From JACPSX01 sp035288405 [NCBI: bacterium] (GTDB lineage Bacteria; JACPSX01), in NCBI GenBank assembly GCA_035288405.1, contig DATEAK010000261.1, positions 1 to 5,319 on the forward strand: DNA of 5,319 bases, read 5' to 3'. A program made the position numbers and the translations under genes. The notes beneath the pieces were generated by a model. It was not told the origin of the DNA. It saw only the letters and a list, made by a program, of their open reading frames with translations, and ran no database searches. Shown piece after piece: positions 1 through 5,319 of this stretch; the stretch's first letter is position 1; every line of letters begins with the position of its first letter.

Positions 1-612
1 TCCTTCGCCATTTTGCTGGTGGCAAGCGGCGCAGTTCTGATTGTAGATTTGCGCTCCCTTTTCCTGCCAAACGAACGCGCTTTTCATCGCCTCTGCGGAC
101 TTCTGTGATGTCGGTTGTGGCGCCGTCTGAGCCGGCGGAGAAGTCTGGGACGCGATGCCGCCGTACGTAGGGGTGTTGGCAAATTGGGGAGGAGGAGTCC
201 ACTGACTGGTCGCGTACCAGATAGCCCAGGCAACGATCGTTAAGAATAAGACCCAGGCCCAGGTCGGAATGGGTGCGGGGGTTTCGGCGCGCAGGGGTTC
301 AAAGTGGACTTCCCCCTCACCTCCGTAAGCATTGACCAGGATGGAGATTTGTCCTTTTACCTCGTCTCCTTCCGATAGGCCGGAGACGGTGATGGCCGGA
401 CCGTTATGGACGAAAAACTTTACTTCCCGGACGCTCACCACATTGCGCTGATCTTTGGCTTCGATCCGCAGAGTGTGATGGCCATCGGAAAGCTTGCTCG
501 TGTCCAGGGAAAATGTTTGAGGAGGGCTGAACTCGGCAAACGGATCGCTCCCGCCGTCCAGGAATACCTTGACCACGACTACGCTATCGCTTGCTCCGCC
601 TGCTTCAGTCAT
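1..612 (-). CDS. Membrane-anchored cytochrome c with N-terminal Ig-like domain, in the ccoP position (partial, C-terminus off window)
   Basis: Probable electron-transfer subunit of the cbb3-like oxidase encoded upstream. The visible 204 residues contain, in order, a beta-rich Ig-like stretch (about 12-70, with the SLDTSKLSDGHHTLRIEAKD signature typical of bacterial Ig repeats), a second shorter Ig-like stretch (about 71-105, starting NGPAITVSGLSEGDEVKG), one membrane segment (about 117-135, Trp/Ile/Leu-rich), a Pro/Thr/Gln-rich linker (138-175), and the start of a cytochrome c domain with the heme-binding motif CAACH at 194-198. The rest lies beyond base 1. The ATG at 610-612 is forced, because an in-frame TGA lies two codons upstream. 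It overlaps the preceding gene by 8 bp (ATGACTGA), implying translational coupling; no good Shine-Dalgarno is seen. Canonical CcoP has an N-terminal membrane domain of its own and two c-heme domains; this N-terminus looks different. The cytochrome c assignment is firm; the role as CcoP substitute is inferred from position. Confidence 0.85.
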   Translation of the reverse strand, partial: MTEAGGASDSVVVVKVFLDGGSDPFAEFSPPQTFSLDTSKLSDGHHTLRIEAKDQRNVVSVREVKFFVHNGPAITVSGLSEGDEVKGQISILVNAYGGEGEVHFEPLRAETPAPIPTWAWVLFLTIVAWAIWYATSQWTPPPQFANTPTYGGIASQTSPPAQTAPQPTSQKSAEAMKSAFVWQEKGAQIYNQNCAACHQQNGEG

Positions 613-814
613 CTTTCAATACGGTCCGCTTGATGTGGTTTTCTTCTTTTTCTCCCGGCTTCACGGTCATGCGCACAGCCAGGAAAAAGACCCAGGCTAC
701 CGCCACGATAAAAATTCCTAAAATTAGGAATTGTCCTGCCCCCGTGCTGGTTTCTGCACCAGGGTGAATTCCATGAGTTAAACCGCCGGCTGCCGTGAGG
801 AGCGCGCTTTCCAT
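605..814 (-). CDS. Small single-TM protein in the ccoQ position of the oxidase operon
   Basis: A 69-residue protein with a short polar/Gly-rich N-terminus (1-27), one membrane helix (about 28-49, QFLILGIFIVAVAWVFFLAV) and a charged tail of about 20 residues rich in Lys and Glu ending KDD. The tail is basic near the membrane, so by the positive-inside rule it is probably cytoplasmic. I do not recognise a named family. CcoQ is also a short one-helix protein between ccoO and ccoP, so an accessory or assembly role in the oxidase is inferred from position and shape only. The ATG at 812-814 is the only sensible start: an in-frame TAA lies three codons upstream and the two codons between are not start codons. 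The upstream Shine-Dalgarno is weak. The stop overlaps the start of the downstream cytochrome c gene by 8 bp, a strong sign that the gene is real and co-translated. Confidence 0.75.
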   Translation of the reverse strand: MESALLTAAGGLTHGIHPGAETSTGAGQFLILGIFIVAVAWVFFLAVRMTVKPGEKEENHIKRTVLKDD

Positions 815-869
815 GAATATTTATCGCTCAGCCGCCATGGGCTTCTTGCCCATCCATGCATAAGGAAAA

Positions 870-913
870 CTCCCCTCACCCTGTCCCTCTCCCCCCATTG
901 GGGGCGAGGGGAG
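870..913. repeat. GC-rich imperfect palindrome, REP-like, between ccoO and the 69-residue gene
   Basis: The inner hairpin pairs 885-895 (ccctctccccc) with 900-910 (gggggcgaggg), 11 bp with one T/C mismatch and a 4-base loop (catt). A second perfect 8-bp inverted repeat, ctcccctc at 870-877 and gaggggag at 906-913, shares bases with it, so the two stems compete in part. The composition (C-rich then G-rich halves around CCCTCACCC/CCCTCTCCCC) resembles intergenic palindromes dispersed in many environmental genomes. No T-run follows immediately on either strand, so it does not look like a simple intrinsic terminator. It sits within the operon in a 155-bp gap with no other recognisable gene. Confidence 0.6.
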
Positions 914-969
914 GGAAAGGGCGATTTCTTCGCAGCCTTATCACATCTGCAGATCTCATCCTGGCGATA

Positions 970-1560
970 TTACTTTCCGGTACCGGTTGCCGTAGTGCCC
1001 AGGACCGGCTGTTTTAGTGCCAGCAGGTAATCCAACAGCGCCAACGCATCGGGAGTTGCAACGACCGCCTTGCCTTTGGGCTTCCATGGATCAGGAACGG
1101 GAACGACCACGTCGCCGGGGCCGGCTTGATCCTTCAGTTGGAAATACCACCAAAAGGAAGGCATGATTGACTCTTTGACTACAGCCCGTGGGTTATACAG
1201 GTGGATCAGTTGCCAGGTTGAGCTTGGCTGGCGATTTCCGATATTGATCAGGTCCGGCCCCGTCCTCTCGGTCCCCAAGAGTTGGGGAGTGCTGTAGGCG
1301 TAATCTCCTGCGGCCGAGGGCCGCCCAAAGACCTGGTCCGCAGGAATCGGTCGTACCTGCTGGGTATGACAGTAAGAGCACCCCTCGGATACGTAGATTT
1401 CCCGTCCCCTTTGTGCAGTCGAGCTGAAAGGCATCAGACCGGGAGTGGGGGGAACCCGGCTTGCCTCGATGGCGGGAAAGACGGCAATGGCCAGGCTCAA
1501 GGCCACGAAGATGAGAAATGACGTAAGGTACAGGAGTCGCGGGTTCGTGTGAAAGTTCAT
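970..1560 (-). CDS. ccoO: cbb3-type cytochrome c oxidase subunit II (CcoO), mono-heme cytochrome c
   Basis: Membrane-anchored cytochrome c that passes electrons to the catalytic subunit CcoN on the periplasmic side. The protein has 196 residues, close to the usual size of about 200. An uncleaved N-terminal membrane anchor spans about 9-30. The heme c motif CSYCH is at 61-65 within the family hallmark GREIYVSEGCSYCHTQQVRP. Further family motifs follow: RTGPDLINIGNR (99-110), HLYNPRAVVKESIMPSF (120-136), where M133 is the likely distal heme ligand, and a C-terminal helix with ALALLDYLLALK (172-183). The ATG at 1558-1560 overlaps the ccoN stop in the sequence ATGA, so the two are translationally coupled; a purine-rich AGGCGG lies about 7 bases upstream. 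The tail after residue 184 is Thr/Gly-rich and low complexity. Confidence 0.96.
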   Translation of the reverse strand: MNFHTNPRLLYLTSFLIFVALSLAIAVFPAIEASRVPPTPGLMPFSSTAQRGREIYVSEGCSYCHTQQVRPIPADQVFGRPSAAGDYAYSTPQLLGTERTGPDLINIGNRQPSSTWQLIHLYNPRAVVKESIMPSFWWYFQLKDQAGPGDVVVPVPDPWKPKGKAVVATPDALALLDYLLALKQPVLGTTATGTGK

Positions 1561-2999
1561 GCTTGTCCGCCTGCTTCCAGCGCCCGAGCGGCTTTCGCGG
1601 CTGGTCTCATATGAAAGAGGTTGTAAGCAAACACCAGGTGCCCCAGGATCATGAGCATTCCGCCCACGGCTCTCCATAACCAGTAGGGAGCCATGGCGGT
1701 CACCGATTGAATAAACGGGTTCTGAGCAATCCACTGAAACCCCTGGATTGTGCCGCCGATTGACAGGGCCACTACGTAAATGGCTAGACCTACGGTGGAC
1801 ATCCAGAAGTGAACCCCCACCGCCTTCACCGGAGGTTCCTTGCCCGTCAAGCGGGGAAGAAGCCCGTAAATTCCCCCCCAGATCAGGAAGGCCACAAAAC
1901 CGTACATGGTGAAGTGAGCATGGCCCACGGTATAGCCGGTCAGGTGCCAGTAGAGGTTTGCGGTACGGAATGCTTCCGCAGTGCCCTGAGCGGAGGCGAT
2001 TCCATAAGAGACGATTCCCACCAGGAGAAACGGCAAAGAGTAACTGCGGCGGATCAGTCCTCCCATGCCCTTCATGGTGAGAAGAAAATTTCCCGTGCCG
2101 GCCCACACGGGGACCATCATCCCGGCGCTGAAGAGAATCGCGATCGTCTGCAAGAGCCAGGGAATGGGGCTGAAAATGTAATGGTGTGTTCCGATGAGGG
2201 TGTAGAAAACCAACTGAGTCCAGAAGCCCAGAACTCCAAGCGCGTACGAGTAAATGGGACGATTTAAAAACAGAGGAAGGAAGTAGTAGGTGAGACCCAC
2301 GGCGAGCGGGGTGAACCACATTCCTACCCCGTTGTGCATGTAGTAGCCTTGGATCACGGTTTGCCCCAATCCGTGCTGATACCAGGGGAGATAAGCAATC
2401 GTTCCTAAAACCAGGGTCCACAGGAAGGCGGAGAGGATGTACCAGTTGGAGATATAAATCTCCTTCATCTTCCGGCGCACAACCGTATTGTAGAAATTGA
2501 TGAGGTGCAGGATCAGTGTGGCCGCAAAGAGCAGGAACAGGGGCCAAACGTACTCCCGATATTCCTGATTGCCGTTGTTGATTCCACTGGCCAGGGCCAG
2601 GATTCCGGCCAGGACCATCACGTTCCAGATCCACAGAGCCGTCTTCGCGAGCCTGATGCTGTACAATTCCGTCTTGGAAGCTCTGGGGACTGCGTACAGG
2701 GCCAGGCCCATCATGGCCAGAGAAGTCCAACCCCAAAAGACCGTGTTCGTGTGAACCGCCCGCAGCCGTCCGAAGGAGAGGAAAGGAGCGTCGAGAAAAT
2801 CCGGGAAGCGGAATTTGAGGGCCACAAGACCGCCGGCCAGAGTACCCACCACGAGCCAGAAAGTCGCCCATCCCAGATACTGGAAGATGATCCGGGTGAG
2901 AACGGGATCTTCCCGCTGTGAGGTTTCCGCAATGACTCGGGCGATCGACTGTTTATAAAGATCTGCTTCTGGAAGGCGCTCGCTGGTTCCCTTCCTCAA
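1557..2999 (-). CDS. ccoN: cbb3-type cytochrome c oxidase subunit I (CcoN), catalytic heme-copper subunit
   Basis: Catalytic inner-membrane subunit that reduces O2 to water at a heme b3/CuB site. From the chosen TTG start the protein is 480 residues, matching the usual 470-490. About 12 hydrophobic helices span residues 36-464. Ligands visible: H83 (AVHTNTVFWGW, low-spin heme b), H222 (YYMHNGVG, CuB), H272-H273 (GTHHYIFSPIPW, CuB), Y266 six residues before H272 (the position of the His-Tyr cross-link in C-type oxidases), and H360 and H362 (VGHAHF, hemes b3 and b). The conserved Tyr argues for an oxidase rather than a NO reductase. No in-frame ATG exists upstream of the first helix; the TTG at 2997-2999 has AGAAGGA 9 bases upstream and lies below a good promoter. 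The same frame stays open to 3428, but that extension overlaps the SCO gene and lacks family sequence. Overlaps ccoO by 4 bp. Confidence 0.95.
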   Translation of the reverse strand: MRKGTSERLPEADLYKQSIARVIAETSQREDPVLTRIIFQYLGWATFWLVVGTLAGGLVALKFRFPDFLDAPFLSFGRLRAVHTNTVFWGWTSLAMMGLALYAVPRASKTELYSIRLAKTALWIWNVMVLAGILALASGINNGNQEYREYVWPLFLLFAATLILHLINFYNTVVRRKMKEIYISNWYILSAFLWTLVLGTIAYLPWYQHGLGQTVIQGYYMHNGVGMWFTPLAVGLTYYFLPLFLNRPIYSYALGVLGFWTQLVFYTLIGTHHYIFSPIPWLLQTIAILFSAGMMVPVWAGTGNFLLTMKGMGGLIRRSYSLPFLLVGIVSYGIASAQGTAEAFRTANLYWHLTGYTVGHAHFTMYGFVAFLIWGGIYGLLPRLTGKEPPVKAVGVHFWMSTVGLAIYVVALSIGGTIQGFQWIAQNPFIQSVTAMAPYWLWRAVGGMLMILGHLVFAYNLFHMRPAAKAARALEAGGQA

Positions 3000-3008
3000 T
3001 CTTAACTT

Positions 3009-3015
3009 TCCTTCT
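3009..3015 (-). promoter_or_regulatory. Shine-Dalgarno that decides the TTG start of ccoN
   Basis: On the minus strand, AGAAGGA ends 9 bases before the TTG codon at 2997-2999. The other in-frame TTG further upstream (3090-3092) has no comparable purine tract and coincides with the proposed -35 element. This supports the TTG at 2999 as the ccoN start. Confidence 0.6.
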
Positions 3016-3062
3016 AACCCCCCGGATTTGATGGAAGTCCTGCTGAAAGTCTGGCAGAGCGG

Positions 3063-3092
3063 AGTATAGCACTCGAAGTTCTTTTTGTACAA
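3063..3092 (-). promoter_or_regulatory. Predicted sigma70-type promoter for the ccoNO operon (extended -10)
   Basis: On the minus strand, TTGTAC (3087-3092) is followed after 18 bp by TATACT (3063-3068), preceded by TGC to give an extended -10 (TGCTATACT). Transcription would start near 3056, giving a leader of roughly 55-60 bases before the ccoN TTG. It lies between the SCO stop and ccoN, so the oxidase genes could be transcribed independently of SCO. I see no convincing FNR-type box in the immediate area. Confidence 0.5.
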
Positions 3093-3169
3093 GCTGCAAT
3101 GAGAGAGAAGAGCACTGCCCGCGCATCGGGTGGACTCGTTCGGAAAAATTCCTTCAGGTCCGCGGGATT

Positions 3170-3841
3170 TTAGAGAAGCTCGCGGATCCGTTTTTCCAGT
3201 AAGTCGCTTAGAGCGAGCCCCTGCGAGTCTGTTTGTTCCGGCGGAAGGGAGATATACCAGTGCTGCCGTCCCGTCTTGTCGATGAGGTAGACACCGGGAG
3301 TATGCAGGATTTCCCCACCTTCTTTTGGCGAAGGTTCCACCTGGATGAAGTACGCCTTCCAGGTCCTTTCGAGTTCCTTCGGGACGCCGGTCAAGAAATG
3401 CCAAGTTGGAACCTGATTCAGTTGCCACTTCTTGGTGGCTTCAGCCACATCGGTAATCGTGCCGGCCTTCACGTTCACGTTGACTCCTAGGAAAACGACG
3501 GAGTCTCCCCTCTTGCCGAGACTTCGGTAGGTTCTCAGCAAATGCGCGGCGGTGAGCGGACAAACATCCTCGCATTGGGTATCCAAAAAAGTCAGAACGA
3601 CCACTTTGCCGCGCAAGTCTGAAAGGGCCACAGTGGCTCCGTGTTGGTCCACCAGTTGGAAATCTTGGGATGGGCGATCGAGCGTCGTCCCTTGATATAC
3701 CCGATTAGTACCGGGCACCGCCCGGTGTGAACGGATCCACATCAAGGTGATGACAGCGACTGCTCCGGCCAGCAGGAGGAGAAGTACTCCCGTGAGAAAT
3801 TGACGTGGAATCCCGGAACCTTGTTTCAGATGTTTCTCCAT
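3170..3841 (-). CDS. SCO1/SenC family copper chaperone (thioredoxin fold, membrane-anchored)
   Basis: Periplasmic copper chaperone or thiol-disulfide protein used in heme-copper oxidase assembly. The protein has 223 residues: a short basic N-terminus, one membrane anchor (about 14-36), then a thioredoxin-like domain (about 57-223). The copper-binding motif CEDVCP is at 90-95, and the third ligand is H180 in HTPGVYLIDKTG. The segment LSDLRGKVVVLTFLDTQC (73-90) is a typical family beta-strand lead-in. The ATG at 3839-3841 has GGGGTGA ending 4 bases upstream. It lies 170 bp upstream of ccoN on the same strand, consistent with a role in delivering copper to that oxidase, although a separate promoter sits between them. 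No clear promoter or terminator is visible in the 185-bp spacer on its own upstream side (3842-4026). Confidence 0.94.
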   Translation of the reverse strand: MEKHLKQGSGIPRQFLTGVLLLLLAGAVAVITLMWIRSHRAVPGTNRVYQGTTLDRPSQDFQLVDQHGATVALSDLRGKVVVLTFLDTQCEDVCPLTAAHLLRTYRSLGKRGDSVVFLGVNVNVKAGTITDVAEATKKWQLNQVPTWHFLTGVPKELERTWKAYFIQVEPSPKEGGEILHTPGVYLIDKTGRQHWYISLPPEQTDSQGLALSDLLEKRIRELL

Positions 3842-4026
3842 CTGTTCACCCCAGCAGAGGATTCTCTACGATGTGGATTACCTTCTTATGACGGCGCTCG
3901 TCGATGACACGTCGTTCCTTTCCATGGTATCGCAGTGCCGGGACTTCGAATAGCCTAATCGTTGTCGACGTGTTCTTACGCTGAGCGCATTGATCCGTGG
4001 CTTGTGACCCTCGTGAGGATGTACAC

Positions 4027-4500
4027 CTAACAAATCAATTGTGCTGGACCCGCCAGGCGTTCTGTCTTTGGAGTGTTTGGAGAAAAGTAAAAAAGATGAC
4101 TGGCGCAGCCGCGACGACAGTCACCGCAGCCGAACCGGGGGACGATGACCCCGGCTCCTGGAAGAGATTGAACCCGGCGGTTCAATGTGCATTCCCGGCA
4201 CCGCTTTCCGGGGTACAGATACACTCGTTTGAGACGTGCCTGGGGGGCTGACAGGAGGTAATCAATGTGCCAGTACGGGATTTTGTGCTTTGCCAGGTGG
4301 CGGCTTATCCGTCCCTTCAAGCCCGATAGGGCACTGCCTGTATAGATATAGGTTCCTGCCGGGAAGTGAAACTTGCCGAGGCGACCCACGGTGATATGGC
4401 ACGCAGGTTTCAGTTGGATTAAGAGTTGGTAAGAGCCTGGTCCTGACGTGGTTTTGGGCCAGAGGGCGTTTCCTTGCTTGGGGAAGAGTTCCAGGGGCAT
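4027..4500 (-). CDS. DUF123 / GIY-YIG-type nuclease-like protein (Uri superfamily)
   Basis: The 157-residue protein matches the DUF123 branch of the GIY-YIG superfamily, small predicted endonucleases of unproven cellular role. Visible family blocks: GSYQLLIQL (22-30), VGRLGKFHFPAGTYIYTGSA (38-57, containing the GIY-YIG-like strands GTY and YTG), GLKGRISRHL (60-69, with Arg64 or Arg67 a candidate catalytic Arg), YWHIDYLL (76-83), RECTLNRRV (102-110, with E103 as the likely metal-binding Glu) and FGCGDCRRGCASHLFYF (123-139). Cysteines are frequent in the C-terminal half (101, 104, 125, 128, 132), suggesting a metal site. The ATG at 4498-4500 has AAGGA 5 bases upstream, a strong start. About 18 residues after the last family block form an unremarkable tail. 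It is divergent from the Tim44-like gene and upstream of SCO on the same strand; no functional link to the oxidase is apparent. Confidence 0.85.
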   Translation of the reverse strand: MPLELFPKQGNALWPKTTSGPGSYQLLIQLKPACHITVGRLGKFHFPAGTYIYTGSALSGLKGRISRHLAKHKIPYWHIDYLLSAPQARLKRVYLYPGKRCRECTLNRRVQSLPGAGVIVPRFGCGDCRRGCASHLFYFSPNTPKTERLAGPAQLIC

Positions 4501-4534
4501 GATTGTCCTTGTAAGTTGGGAAGTATTAGGAGAA

Positions 4535-4540
4535 AGTATA
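4535..4540 (-). promoter_or_regulatory. Candidate -10 element for the DUF123 gene
   Basis: TATACT on the minus strand, with a poor -35 (TAGAGG) 17 bp upstream. Transcription would begin near 4528, about 28 bases before the ATG at 4500. The -10 is good and the -35 weak, so this is a tentative call. Confidence 0.35.
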
Positions 4541-4573
4541 GCCGATTCACCACTTGTCCTCTAGAAGATGAAG

Positions 4574-4579
4574 TACAAT
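4574..4579 (+). promoter_or_regulatory. Candidate -10 element for the Tim44-like gene
   Basis: TACAAT on the plus strand, one base from consensus, without a good -35 at 16-18 bp upstream. It would give a leader of roughly 105 bases before the ATG at 4691. It lies about 35 bp from the opposing -10 element, so the two genes may share a divergent control region. Confidence 0.3.
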
Positions 4580-4606
4580 CGGGTTGAGCCTTGAGTTGAA
4601 AGATTC

Positions 4607-4626
4607 GCGCCCGGGGCCGGGGGCGC
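4607..4626 (+). other. GC-rich hairpin in the predicted leader of the Tim44-like gene
   Basis: GCGCCC (4607-4612) and GGGCGC (4621-4626) form a perfect 6-bp stem around an 8-base G/C loop. No T-run follows, so it is not a typical terminator. It lies between the candidate -10 and the ribosome binding site and could affect mRNA stability or translation. Confidence 0.4.
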
Positions 4627-4690
4627 CGACAGCAATTTTCTTGGGACAGCTCTCAACATCTGAAATGAACGAACGCGAAGGAGACCGGTA

Positions 4691-5319
4691 ATGGGACGCA
4701 GAACACTGTGGCGCCTGATTGCAGTCGTGGCAACATTTCTTTTTTTCTTCGGCGCACTGCAGGTAGAAACCTGGGCTCGGGCGGGTGGTGGCCGCTCCTT
4801 TGGTGGTGGAAGTTCGCGCTCTTATTCTTCACCGAGAGGGAATCGACCAAGTCAGCAAAACGAGTATCGATCGAGCCAGACGCCAAGACAACCTGCGACA
4901 CCGAGCGCTCCAGCGAACCAGCCTTTGGGCGGTGGTGGATTCCTCCGTGGCCTTGCCGGGGGAATCGCAGGAGGCTTGCTGGGTTCGATGCTCTTCAGCA
5001 GCCTGGGATTTGGCGGCGGTTTCGGAGGGATGGGTGGTGGATTCGGAGGAGGTATCGGTCTCATAGAAATTCTATTGTTTGGTGCCATTGTGTTTTGGGT
5101 GGTGTCCTCGATTCGGCGCCGGAGGCAGGAAGCATTGGCCGGAGCTAACGGTGGCCATTACACAACGGGGGCTGATGTGTACCGTGGGGGAGGTGGCTCC
5201 TCCTACGGAAGAGACACGGATACGGGTGTGGAAGAATTGCCGGGGCAGGTGGATCTCGATCGCGGGCTGGCCAAAGTCAGCATCGTCGTACCGAGTTTCG
5301 AAGCCGAGCGCTTTCCGGA
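4691..5319 (+). CDS. Tim44-like domain protein with signal sequence and Gly-rich region (partial, C-terminus off window)
   Basis: The visible 209 residues have the layout of bacterial Tim44-like proteins. A basic N-terminus and hydrophobic segment (about 6-23) form a signal peptide or anchor, with possible cleavage after WARA at 31. A Gly/Ser/Arg-rich stretch follows (GGGRSFGGGSSRSYSS, 32-47), then a Gln/Pro-rich linker to 78, a Gly/Phe-rich hydrophobic region (80-121), a membrane helix (about 122-140) and a basic cluster RRRR at 142-145. The segment from about 188 (LDRGLAKVSIVVPSFEAERF) resembles the entry to the Tim44 domain, but most of that domain lies beyond the window. The ATG at 4691-4693 has a strong AAGGAGA (4678-4684) 6 bases upstream. 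The bacterial family is named after the mitochondrial import factor, but its bacterial role is poorly defined. It is divergent from the DUF123 gene. Confidence 0.82.
   Translation, partial: MGRRTLWRLIAVVATFLFFFGALQVETWARAGGGRSFGGGSSRSYSSPRGNRPSQQNEYRSSQTPRQPATPSAPANQPLGGGGFLRGLAGGIAGGLLGSMLFSSLGFGGGFGGMGGGFGGGIGLIEILLFGAIVFWVVSSIRRRRQEALAGANGGHYTTGADVYRGGGGSSYGRDTDTGVEELPGQVDLDRGLAKVSIVVPSFEAERFP

Noticed and set aside
821-853. Ten-residue frame upstream of the 69-residue gene (minus strand, MGKKPMAAER)
   Set aside because: No ribosome binding site and too short to judge; probably chance, although a leader peptide cannot be excluded.
1809-2267. Plus-strand open frames over ccoN (also 2505-2921)
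   Set aside because: Antisense to well-supported conserved coding sequence; polar, low-information translations and no convincing start context.
1561-2871. Long open minus-strand frame upstream of and in frame with ccoO
   Set aside because: It lies over ccoN in another frame, lacks membrane character, is rich in Arg/Gly/Ser/Pro, and shows no family motif. Only the part from 1560 down is real (CcoO).
1557-2999. Possible NO reductase rather than oxidase
   Set aside because: Tyr266 six residues before the CuB His pair is retained, and the neighbours are CcoO and SCO, which favours an O2-reducing cbb3-like enzyme.
3000-3428. Upstream in-frame extension of ccoN
   Set aside because: It overlaps the SCO coding sequence, lacks homologous sequence, and the promoter and ribosome binding site lie within it.
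3997-4251. Plus-strand 84-residue frame
   Set aside because: Antisense to the DUF123 gene's conserved C-terminal blocks; no recognisable domain.
4607-4626. GC hairpin as an intrinsic terminator
   Set aside because: No T-run after the stem, and no plus-strand gene ends upstream of it in this window.
4665-4691. Eight-residue plus-strand frame whose TAA overlaps the ATG of the Tim44-like gene (TAATG)
   Set aside because: No ribosome binding site of its own, and it contains the Shine-Dalgarno of the real gene; likely coincidental.

Overview
The window reads as a respiratory (terminal oxidase) region from a moderately GC-rich Gram-negative bacterium. Divergent cbb3-like oxidase clusters of this kind occur in environmental phyla such as Acidobacteriota, Nitrospirota and NC10, but the sequence alone does not fix the taxon. 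No tRNA, rRNA, CRISPR array, transposase or phage gene was seen.

Layout. Positions 1-3000 (minus strand) hold a compact oxidase operon, transcribed right to left. It starts with ccoN (catalytic subunit, probable TTG start at 2999), overlaps ccoO (mono-heme cytochrome c) by 4 bp, crosses a 155-bp gap with a GC-rich palindrome, and continues with a 69-residue single-TM protein. That protein overlaps by 8 bp a membrane cytochrome c that runs off the left edge. A promoter with an extended -10 lies just upstream of ccoN. Positions 3170-3841 (minus) encode a SCO1/SenC copper chaperone, the expected assembly factor for a CuB-containing oxidase. After a 185-bp spacer with no convincing feature, 4027-4500 (minus) encodes a DUF123/GIY-YIG-type protein. 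It is divergent from a Tim44-like secreted or membrane protein at 4691 onward (plus), which runs off the right edge. The divergent 190-bp spacer carries candidate -10 elements in both directions and a GC-rich hairpin in the plus-strand leader.

How the genes work together. CcoN keeps the residues expected for heme b, heme b3, CuB and the His-Tyr pair, so it should be an O2 reductase. CcoO feeds it electrons. The cytochrome c at the left edge occupies the ccoP position and the 69-residue protein the ccoQ position, but neither looks like the canonical subunit. SCO probably helps deliver copper. The DUF123 and Tim44-like genes have no evident link to respiration.

Most unusual point. The cytochrome c in the ccoP position has about 105 residues of immunoglobulin-like sequence before its only visible membrane segment and no N-terminal signal peptide, so the Ig part is predicted to be cytoplasmic. 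This is an atypical oxidase architecture rather than clear evidence of a wholly new system.
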